From the NCBI GenBank assembly GCA_903823665.1, contig CAIJTR010000102.1, forward strand, positions 1-64,000: DNA of 64,000 nucleotides, given 5' to 3'. The notes under the pieces are model-generated. The model was not told where the DNA came from. It worked only from the letters and a program-made list of their open reading frames with translations, and ran no database searches. Source of the DNA: an uncultured Rhodospirillales bacterium. GTDB lineage: Bacteria; Pseudomonadota; Alphaproteobacteria; Acetobacterales; Acetobacteraceae. Made by a program: the position numbers and the translations under genes. Positions within the stretch are counted from its first letter, which is position 1. Each line of letters starts with the position of its first letter. This document shows, piece by piece, positions 19,215-26,040 of this stretch.

Positions 19215-20039
19215 TCAAAGCGGCCTATCAAGTTCGTCTCCAGTGCTATCCCACAGGTCCTTGCCAAGTGCGGCCACGGCCTCGCAGACCTCCATACGCC
19301 TTTCTAGCGAGGTGACGGCCCTCATCTGCGCTGCGATTGCACTGACTGCGGCCATGGCGGCCCGATAGCTACCTGCCTCCTCGTCTCTGCTGGTATCCGG
19401 GCGGGAATTATCGATCCCTCCCTTGCCAATTTTAACCGCAATCTTGGGGTGGTGTTTCTTCATCCAGTTCCAGATTGTCGTGGGGCTTGCGATCCCATGC
19501 AGGTCCTTGGCCATTTCCGCATAGGTGAGATAGCGCCCGCGTGGCCCCTGCTGGATGTGCCGACGGGCCTTAATGAACGAGTTGAAGGCGAACACTTTGT
19601 CAGCCTTACTAGCAGGCTTCCCGTGATCAAGATTGCTGCTGGAGGCCAGCCACTCAAGATCATTGCTTTTGCAATCGACAATTTCCGCCTGGATGGTCGC
19701 GAGCCCCGCTCGCTCTGAGGCGGCAGTGCGATGCCAACCGGATACCAAGAGGACCTCATCATCAACGCGGGCGAGAGTGATCGGAGGGAAAGATGCACCT
19801 GCCTTGATAGCGGTCGTATAGCGGTTGACTAGCAGGTCATCCATTCCGCCCATGCGGGCTTGTAATTTAGGGTCCCTCTTGAATGCCGTTATGGCTACTT
19901 CGTGGATACCGGCAGGGAGGGTTGCCAGAGGCCCTGGGCGGACATTCAAAGACTTCTTTGGTGTTGCCCCTCGTGTTCCCCGGTCGACCGCCTGCGCTCC
20001 TGAAAACGTTGGTGTGCGTGCCTTCAACGCTTTTGCCAT
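19215..20039 (-). CDS. ParB/Srx-like nuclease-fold DNA-binding protein
   Basis: 274 aa, ParB-like N-terminal fold. The segment PPITLARVDDEVLLVSGWHR (residues 85-104) carries GWHR in place of the GERR/GEHR box of ParB. A helix-turn-helix-like stretch follows near 165-195 (YLTYAEMAKDLHG then SPTTIWNWMKKH). The C-terminal third is Ala/Glu-rich and probably helical. There is no ParA partner in the island, so a partition role is unlikely on this evidence; a regulator or accessory factor for excision is as plausible. Start ATG 20039 has GGAGG about 12 bases upstream. Confidence 0.7.
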   Translation of the reverse strand: MAKALKARTPTFSGAQAVDRGTRGATPKKSLNVRPGPLATLPAGIHEVAITAFKRDPKLQARMGGMDDLLVNRYTTAIKAGASFPPITLARVDDEVLLVSGWHRTAASERAGLATIQAEIVDCKSNDLEWLASSSNLDHGKPASKADKVFAFNSFIKARRHIQQGPRGRYLTYAEMAKDLHGIASPTTIWNWMKKHHPKIAVKIGKGGIDNSRPDTSRDEEAGSYRAAMAAVSAIAAQMRAVTSLERRMEVCEAVAALGKDLWDSTGDELDRPL

Positions 20040-20277
20040 CTTGGTCGTGGGCCTCCTAAGCCCGAAATTTATACCTGAATGAATAGGACTCCTAGCCTAT
20101 GGAACTCCCTTTCTGTGTGCCTCACAGCGGGCCAAGAAGGTTGAAGGTTAGTCACTGCCACCGTGCCACCGTCAGCCCTAGGCCGGTCAGGTGTGCCCTA
20201 CAAGACCCCGACAGACCAGCGCCCGCACGAGCGGTCCCAGTCTACCACCGCCAACCCCCAGGTCCCTGCTGGTGTCC

Positions 20278-20838
20278 CTATGCGGCCCTCTCGGCGTCAA
20301 GGACCCGATAGACGCTGCTACGGGCCACACCCAGGCGTTTGGCGATCTCAGCGGGCCCGAACCCTTCAGCTTTCAAGGCAACGATCTCAGCGGCCCCGAT
20401 GGTGGCCTTACGCCCCTGGTATTTCCCATCGGCCTTGGCCTTGGCGATACCCTCCCTCTGCCTCTCCAGCATGATCTCACGCTCCCAAGTGGCGACACCG
20501 GCCAAGATGGTCAGCATCAGGGTTGCAGTGGGGTTTCGAGTGTCCAGACGTTCACCGCCCATGGACAGGATCAACAAACCGACACCGCGCTTGGTAAGGT
20601 CCGCATGGATGCCCAAAAGGTCCGCAGTGGACCTCGCAAGCCTGTCCGGCTTGGTGACACACAGCACGTCCCCCTCACGCAGGAATGTAAGGGCCTCCTG
20701 AAGCCTTGGACGATCCCCCAGGCTCGACACACGCTCACTGAATACCTTCTCAGCCCCTGCGGCTTGCAGGTCCCTCTGTTGCGCCTCAAGGCCCGCAAGC
20801 TGATCAGTGGTGCTGGTCCGTGCGTATCCAATGATCAT
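20278..20838 (-). CDS. Serine recombinase, resolvase/invertase family
   Basis: Small serine recombinase, 186 aa. Catalytic S9 is in GYARTSTTDQ; VFSERVSSLGDRP, KPDRLARS and EREIMLERQREGIAKAK are the family core and E-helix. The C-terminus is a Hin-type helix-turn-helix (GFGPAEIAKRLGVARSSVYR). The frame is open 35 codons upstream, but AAGGA before ATG 20838 and the family N-terminus MIIGYART set the start. It would catalyse site-specific resolution or inversion. Possible target repeats lie just upstream (20910-20980). No transposase accompanies it. Confidence 0.92.
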   Translation of the reverse strand: MIIGYARTSTTDQLAGLEAQQRDLQAAGAEKVFSERVSSLGDRPRLQEALTFLREGDVLCVTKPDRLARSTADLLGIHADLTKRGVGLLILSMGGERLDTRNPTATLMLTILAGVATWEREIMLERQREGIAKAKADGKYQGRKATIGAAEIVALKAEGFGPAEIAKRLGVARSSVYRVLDAERAA

Positions 20839-20909
20839 GGTCAGGGTCCTTGTGTCCGAATAGGGCCTGGACGTTGGACTCTTATCTGTCCGATATGTCA
20901 ACACCAACT

Positions 20910-20980
20910 CATAAAGGACGCTTTCAGTGGCCATTCCAGGCACGCTGGGACGTCCCGCTGGGGCAAGCCCATAAAGGACG
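20910..20980 (+). repeat. Pair of 11-bp direct repeats 60 bp apart upstream of the resolvase gene
   Basis: CATAAAGGACG occurs at 20910-20920 and again at 20970-20980, exactly 60 bases apart, in the promoter region of the serine recombinase. Repeated sites at such spacing would suit recombinase binding or autoregulation. No clear inverted-repeat half-sites around a crossover dinucleotide were found, so assignment as a res site is tentative. Confidence 0.5.
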
Positions 20981-21201
20981 AAGCGCGAAGGAGTCTCGGC
21001 TTTTTCAACTGATGGTTAAAAGTGATGTCTGCGCAGCACCAGCAATATGATTGTGATGCTCGGAAAATCCCACCCAACGCCAGGAGGGGTTTCGGGACCT
21101 AGCTTTGTTCCGCAAGACGCTTGTTCTGAACCGTAGCGGGGCGGGCCCAGGGTTTTCCTGAACCCTGGCCCCTGCATTGAGCTTTGGCTCCTAGACCAGG
21201 C

Positions 21202-21849
21202 TCAGCGCGATGCCTGTCTAGTATCTGGGAATTCAACACGATCTGCGGGCACACAGGGTTTGTTGAAAAATAACTTCTGTAGGTCGTCGGGCACAATCCG
21301 GTGCGTGGACAACAGGGCTGGGCAGGCGACAAGCGTAGTAGACGTGCAGATCGTCGGCTTCCCGCCTGCGCTGACGTCTAAGCAATCGTGGCCCACAGCG
21401 GTTCCTGCCCAGATTTCCTCGTCGTCATCGGTCGCCGGATGCACCGAACGCAAGAAGAATGTTCCGTAACCTGGCCGCTTTGGGTCCTTCGATGCATATG
21501 CCAGCGTGAGGGTGTCTGCTCGGATGAATCCAGAGGCAATGCCTTTGCTGCCAGTCGTCGAGACATCCTCAAGGGTTGCCGTATAGGTCGTGCGACCGCT
21601 GATGGAGGTCTTCCAGACTTCAATTGGTTTATTGTCTGACGATTTCTCATAGTAGACCGCGATATACATAGTGCTCTTGGTGAACGCGGGACCGGGGCCT
21701 TCAACGAGTTCAACGAGCTTATCAATTGCCGGTTCTGTGAGGTTGGGGGCGGCCAGTTCGGCCACTTTCCAGACCCCTGACGCTAGGACGAGGAGGACGA
21801 CTGAGACCCCCGCAACGAAACCCGATTTCCGCCAAGATGGAATACGCAT
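21202..21849 (-). CDS. Membrane-anchored protein of unknown function
   Basis: 215 aa. One N-terminal membrane segment (about residues 11-33) follows a short basic N-terminus, leaving the rest probably outside the cytoplasm or as a tethered domain. The remainder is rich in short alternating hydrophobic strands (STMYIAVYYEK, TTYTATLEDVS, DTLTLAYAS, YGTFFLRSV), suggesting a beta-rich fold. Four Cys in the last third (HDC, PTIC, VACP, KPC) may form disulfides, which supports an extracytoplasmic location. I recognise no family. It is divergent from the DUF262-HNH gene with about 680 bases between them. Confidence 0.6.
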   Translation of the reverse strand: MRIPSWRKSGFVAGVSVVLLVLASGVWKVAELAAPNLTEPAIDKLVELVEGPGPAFTKSTMYIAVYYEKSSDNKPIEVWKTSISGRTTYTATLEDVSTTGSKGIASGFIRADTLTLAYASKDPKRPGYGTFFLRSVHPATDDDEEIWAGTAVGHDCLDVSAGGKPTICTSTTLVACPALLSTHRIVPDDLQKLFFNKPCVPADRVEFPDTRQASR

Positions 21850-22530
21850 TGCACACCATGAACCTGAAAAAGGTAATGCCTGGATAGTAGTCGGAGGCTG
21901 GCCTCCAGGGATAACCAGCCTCCGGCAGCCTCACAGGCAGAGCTTGGCGGGAACCATTTAGCCCTCCTTATCTTGGATCAGCGTCCAAAACTTGGCACCA
22001 CAAAAAGGCAAGATTTTGACATCTTGCTCACAAAAGGGCCCAAAAGTTTCGTGCTGGTTGAACCGGTCTTACGACTGCGACCGCGCCAAACGGTCCAGGC
22101 AATGTTGGTTCGGCAGGCTTAAACTCGTTCGAAATCTTTTTGGCTGCGTCTGCGGTCCCTAGCGGATTGGTGGGCCCTAAAGGATTGCTTCAAAAATACC
22201 GTTAAAGCTGCGTTGTTGTTGGGCTTTCAGCAGTGGTGAAAGATAGCCGAAGGGGGCCGTCAATTTCCTTTCCGGGTCCCTCCGAACCCTGGCCGGACCG
22301 GCCACCGGTTTTGCAGAGGACCCGGCCCGTCTCCGCATGCGCCCCATATCTGGGTAGAAGTGGTCGAACCAAGCATCCCTAGCTTAATGGACCACGTGTT
22401 GAGCAAGTGGCGTTAACGCATTGACCGCATTCCCTTGCCCCGCCCAATAATGGCATTGAGTGCTGCAATTCTGGCCTGACACGCCAGAGCGGGGATAGGC
22501 ACATTCAGCATTGGTTGACAGGAGCATTTG
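21850..22530. other. Intergenic region between divergent island genes
   Basis: About 680 bases without a supported gene, between the membrane protein and the DUF262-HNH gene. It must hold both promoters. The AT content rises toward 22500 and AGGAG lies six bases before the DUF262 ATG. Several short GC-rich stem-like strings (for example near 22290-22310, CCGGACCGGCCACCGG) could fold, and the length leaves room for a small RNA, but I cannot identify one. Confidence 0.4.
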
Positions 22531-24087
22531 ATGGCGCAGCGCGTAAACCTAGATGCCATGATCCGGCGCGAAGACTTCGCCCGTGAGGTGGGGGAGGAGT
22601 CAGCCCCAGAGATTATTCGCGAGTTGAAGATCACCGATTTGCTTCAGGATGCGCCGATCAGACGTCTGTTGCGAAAGCCAGACTTTCAGCGAGAAACTAA
22701 TCATTGGAAACCGGACCAGGTGTTGCGGTTACTTACCAGTTTCATAGACGGCGACGTCATACCGGCAATCATCTTATGGCGCTCAACGAATTATGTGTTT
22801 GTTATAGACGGAGCACATCGCCTCAGCGCTTTGTGCGCTTGGATATCCGACGACTACGGTCAGGGCCCAATTTCCTCAGCATTCTATGGAGGAGCAATCC
22901 CTCTCGAGCAGAGGAAAATTGGCGATAGGATGCGTAATACGATAAATCGCCAGATTGGTAGTTTTGCTTCTTTAAATGATCTGGTGGGTAAACGGGCCGA
23001 GGGCAGTGCTAGCAGGCGTGCTGGTGGAATGTTTACACGGCCAATCTATCTCCAGCAGGTGGTGGGGACTGCTAAGGTCGCTGAAGACTCATTCTTTGCG
23101 ATCAATACCCAGGGCACGCCTCTTGACGACACCGAAACGCTGCTGATTAAGGCTCGGCACAAGCCCGTAGCAATAGGTGCCCGTGCAATAGTGCGGAGTG
23201 GCACAGGTCACGCCTATTGGTCATCGTTCAGCCAAAAAAATCAGCAACGTGTTGTGGCTCTGGCGGGCCAACTTCATGAGATAATATTTGAGCCTCAGAT
23301 CACCAAGCCCCTAAAGACGTTGAACGTTCCCCATGCCGGTCCATCATCACCAGTAGATGCACTCGCCGTCCTAATTGATTTTCTTACCGTGGCAAACAGC
23401 ACGTCAGCTACAAAATTTGATGATGCTAAAAGTTATCCTGACGATGATACTGGCGATCACACTATCGCAGTTTTAGAAGCTGGCCTGAGGATAGCAAATC
23501 GAATTACTGGCAACTCACCAGCAAGCCTTGGCCTTCATCCCGCAGTATATTTTATTACCGAACAAGGGAAACACAGCCGCTTTTTATTTTTGGGTCTAGT
23601 TGCAACTATTGCCGAGAAGTTGCGGAATAACGATGATGCGTGGTTTCTGAAGTTCACAAAAGCCAGGAAGGCTATCGAATCATTCCTTTTAGAACATAAA
23701 TCATTGATTGGTGTAATATTGCAAAACCTAGCGAAGCCCGCGCGGACACCAAAGATGCGCGATATGTTCAACTTTATGGTATCAGCGGCAAACAATGGAC
23801 AAGACATAACGCCACAGGGGCTTATTGGTCACCTCGCTCTCAATGCTCGCATTTACGATGTCACGGTTCCTTCTCGTTCTGTGGAATTCTCGGACGATAC
23901 AAAATCGACGATATATTATCGAGAGGCGATCAAAAGAGAGAACCACTGCCCGATTTGCGGTGGTCTGTTGGATGTCTCGAAATCTGTTTCGTATGATCAC
24001 ATAACACCTCGGCGGGCAGCAGGGCTCGGGACCGTAGAAAATGGGCAGATGGTTCATCCTTACTGCAATACCGCAGTGAAGGGCTAA
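22531..24087 (+). CDS. DUF262 (GmrSD-like) protein with C-terminal HNH nuclease
   Basis: 518 aa. The N-terminal half is a DUF262 ParB/Srx-fold domain (about 45-225): FQRETNHWKPDQVLRLLTSF, then VFVIDGAHRLSAL with the D93-G-A-H-R97 box that in GmrS-type proteins handles nucleotides. The C-terminus is an HNH motif with a Cys pair (C473, C476), D489-H490, N504, H509 and C512-N513. GmrSD and its fusions are type IV restriction or anti-phage nucleases, so a defence role is likely but inferred. ATG 22531 has AGGAG six bases before it. Composition is AT-richer than core genes. The frame closes right after the HNH core while the +1 frame continues in a protein-like way (see findings). Confidence 0.8.
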   Translation: MAQRVNLDAMIRREDFAREVGEESAPEIIRELKITDLLQDAPIRRLLRKPDFQRETNHWKPDQVLRLLTSFIDGDVIPAIILWRSTNYVFVIDGAHRLSALCAWISDDYGQGPISSAFYGGAIPLEQRKIGDRMRNTINRQIGSFASLNDLVGKRAEGSASRRAGGMFTRPIYLQQVVGTAKVAEDSFFAINTQGTPLDDTETLLIKARHKPVAIGARAIVRSGTGHAYWSSFSQKNQQRVVALAGQLHEIIFEPQITKPLKTLNVPHAGPSSPVDALAVLIDFLTVANSTSATKFDDAKSYPDDDTGDHTIAVLEAGLRIANRITGNSPASLGLHPAVYFITEQGKHSRFLFLGLVATIAEKLRNNDDAWFLKFTKARKAIESFLLEHKSLIGVILQNLAKPARTPKMRDMFNFMVSAANNGQDITPQGLIGHLALNARIYDVTVPSRSVEFSDDTKSTIYYREAIKRENHCPICGGLLDVSKSVSYDHITPRRAAGLGTVENGQMVHPYCNTAVKG

Positions 24088-24265
24088 TGGTATTGGATTT
24101 GAAGACTTTTTAAAAAATCAGAACTCACTAAGAGAATTCCTAGGTTCAAACGACACTCTTATGTATTATACTGTATATTCTCTGATTGGGTCGTCAGTTA
24201 CAGGACCCAGTAACTGTCATTTCCAAAACTGTCTTTTCCCGAATAGCTTGTTCGTTTCAGGGTCC

Positions 24266-25624
24266 CTAATCTCCCCCGTCGCGCTCAATAGTCATCACCA
24301 ACGGTATGACGGCCTTCTCAAGCCACTCACGCCGGGTGGCTATACTGGAGCCCGTTGAGTAGAGGCCATATGTCATGGTCTTTATCTCATGGCCGATAAT
24401 ATCCGCCGCTATGGGCTCCGGACAACCAGCGTCCTGAAGCTGGGTTGCAACGGTCTTTCGGATTGAATGAAATACCAGTGCGGGGCCATGGCCTTGGGCC
24501 TTCTTCAACCGCCCGAACCTTTTCCCTAAAGGCACTGACCGCTCGCCATACTGATTGACCGCCGCGCTGTGAATGAGCCACCGGCCTGACTGAGCGCCCT
24601 TCACAAGGCTAGCCAAAAGCGGCTGGATGTCCTTATGGACGGGGATGGTTCTATTTCCAGCATCGGTTTTGCTGTCCACCACTCGTAAGGTTCCCTGCTC
24701 TTGATCAACATGGGCCACTTCGATGCTGCAAAGCTCCCCGATGCGCCCGCCAGTGTAGGCTGCCAAGGCGATCAAGGCAGCTAGGTCCTTATCGTCAGAC
24801 GCACCCTGCCACAGTCGATTGATTTGGGCAGTGGTGAACGCCTTTCTTGGTTCCGCAGAAGTCGTCTTAGGGACTTTCGCGTCAGTCCATGGGTTGTGTT
24901 CAGCATCAAGATAGTCATGGTCTTGTAGCCATATCCAGTAACGTCTAATCGCAGACAGCCTACGCTGAATGGTATTTGATGCATCCCCCTGGTCAACCCT
25001 TCGGCTTATCCAGTTCTGAACAGACCGGCGCGTGATATCCTCCAGGAAGACATTCTGGCCTGGATCAAATACTTCGAGATCACGCCCATACTGATCTCTC
25101 TGTCGTCCTTTCGTTGTATTTAGGGAGGCTGACCACTCCTTGTTGTATTTGAGGAACGGTGTTCTAGTCTCGCTGATTTGATTTAACGCAGCGTCTATCG
25201 CCGGGACTGCTGCGGCCATTGCGTCAAGATAAGAGGGCATTCCCGGATCGTATCCAGGCCCTTGCCGCCGTCGCCATGCCTTTATCATTTGTGCATCTGT
25301 TAGTCCCTCGGGCAGCAGCACTCGCATGGCATCCTCAACGAGATCGAACTCCTGATCCCTCCAGGCCCTCTGCAAATAGTCCATCTCGTTTTGTGCCAGC
25401 CCCGCCACAGGTGCCGAACGAAGAACCTTCCTGGCCTCCTCAATCTGCCGCTTCCACCCCGCCACGATGATGTCAGCCTTAACGCCCGCACGGGCCTCGC
25501 TGGTTTCCCTCGTGGACTTAGAGAGGATCGTCTTGCCGATAATGTCCTGAACGTCGGGGGGCACAGTGAGGCGTGCAACCCACATGCGGCGGCGCAGGTA
25601 GATGTGCGAGAGTTTGGCGGTCAT
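24266..25624 (-). CDS. int: Tyrosine recombinase (island integrase)
   Basis: Site-specific integrase of 452 aa. An N-terminal arm-binding region (LSHIYLRRRMWVARLTVP), a SAM-like core-binding domain (about 165-255) and a catalytic domain are visible. Catalytic residues: Arg in YTGGRIGELC, the HxxR pair in FHSIRKTVATQL, and H...Y in GHEIKTMTYGLYSTG. It should cut and join at the tRNA-Ser 3' end, 153 bases away, and the 17-bp repeats fit that. The start ATG 25624 follows the family N-terminus; 19 more codons upstream are open but lack protein character. Confidence 0.93.
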   Translation of the reverse strand: MTAKLSHIYLRRRMWVARLTVPPDVQDIIGKTILSKSTRETSEARAGVKADIIVAGWKRQIEEARKVLRSAPVAGLAQNEMDYLQRAWRDQEFDLVEDAMRVLLPEGLTDAQMIKAWRRRQGPGYDPGMPSYLDAMAAAVPAIDAALNQISETRTPFLKYNKEWSASLNTTKGRQRDQYGRDLEVFDPGQNVFLEDITRRSVQNWISRRVDQGDASNTIQRRLSAIRRYWIWLQDHDYLDAEHNPWTDAKVPKTTSAEPRKAFTTAQINRLWQGASDDKDLAALIALAAYTGGRIGELCSIEVAHVDQEQGTLRVVDSKTDAGNRTIPVHKDIQPLLASLVKGAQSGRWLIHSAAVNQYGERSVPLGKRFGRLKKAQGHGPALVFHSIRKTVATQLQDAGCPEPIAADIIGHEIKTMTYGLYSTGSSIATRREWLEKAVIPLVMTIERDGGD

Positions 25625-25777
25625 AGCGGCCCTTGTGTCACAGGGGCCAAGAGCTACCCGCCTGAGTCCCTTACAAGGCACTCAATGGTCGCGTAGGTCA
25701 AGTCTGTAGGTAAAGTTCAGCCCACAGCCTCTCGGTAACTAACTGAATTCATGCGTTAATTAACGATATTCGGTAGG

Positions 25778-25867
25778 TGGCGGAGAGTGTGGGATTCGAA
25801 CCCACGGTACGCTTTCACGCACACACGCTTTCCAAGCGTGCGCCTTAAGCCGCTCGGCCAACTCTCC
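25778..25867 (-). tRNA. tRNA-Ser (anticodon GGA)
   Basis: 90 bases with encoded CCA. Read on the minus strand from 25867: acceptor GGAGAGT pairs with ACTCTCC, discriminator G, then CCA. The anticodon stem CACGC/GCGTG encloses TTGGAAA, anticodon GGA (reads UCC and UCU). A long variable arm typical of serine tRNAs (GTGCGTGAAAGCGTAC region) and the T-arm GTGGGTTCGAATCCCAC are present. Its last 17 bases (25778-25794) are the right attachment-site copy of the island; the gene is intact, as expected when an integrating element restores the 3' end. Confidence 0.97.
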
Positions 25868-25947
25868 TAACCATCGTCACCTTGGCGCGGCGGCGGACCA
25901 TAACAGCGGCGGCGCACAGATCAAGTGCGGGGTTTGCGGGGCTGCTG

Positions 25948-25974
25948 CCGGGATGCCTTATTCGGGCATCCCGG
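25948..25974 (-). terminator. Stem-loop downstream of rne
   Basis: A perfect 10-bp stem CCGGGATGCC/GGCATCCCGG with a 7-base loop, about 65 bases after the rne stop on the minus strand. No T-run follows, so it could be a Rho-aided end or an RNA 3' stabiliser. Confidence 0.5.
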
Positions 25975-26036
25975 CGCTGGTTTGGCCGACGCTGGTTTGG
26001 CCGGCGCTGGTGTGATCTGGCGCTGGTGTGATCTGG
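25975..26036. repeat. Short tandem repeats after the rne stop
   Basis: Two copies of a 15-base unit (CGCTGGTTTGGCCGA/G) followed by two exact copies of a related 16-base unit (CGCTGGTGTGATCTGG). The array lies between the rne stop codon and the stem-loop and is probably a slippage array in the 3' untranslated region. Confidence 0.8.
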
Positions 26037-26040
26037 CCGG

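Larger units (their letters stand above)
18813..25794. mobile_element. Genomic island integrated in tRNA-Ser(GGA)
   Basis: A segment of about 7 kb bounded by a 17-bp direct repeat of the tRNA-Ser 3' end. The tyrosine integrase is next to the intact tRNA, pointing away from it, the usual arrangement for tRNA-targeting islands. Cargo includes a ParB-like protein, a serine recombinase, a membrane protein of unknown function and a DUF262-HNH protein. Its base composition is visibly lower in GC than its neighbours, most clearly across 22500-24300. No phage structural, conjugation or replication genes are seen, so mobility probably depends on the integrase and outside help. The ancestral order was nagB, then tRNA-Ser and rne. 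Confidence 0.87.

Noticed and set aside
21850-22530. A retron or CRISPR-like element in the long island gap
   Set aside because: No reverse transcriptase gene on the island and no regularly spaced repeats in the gap.
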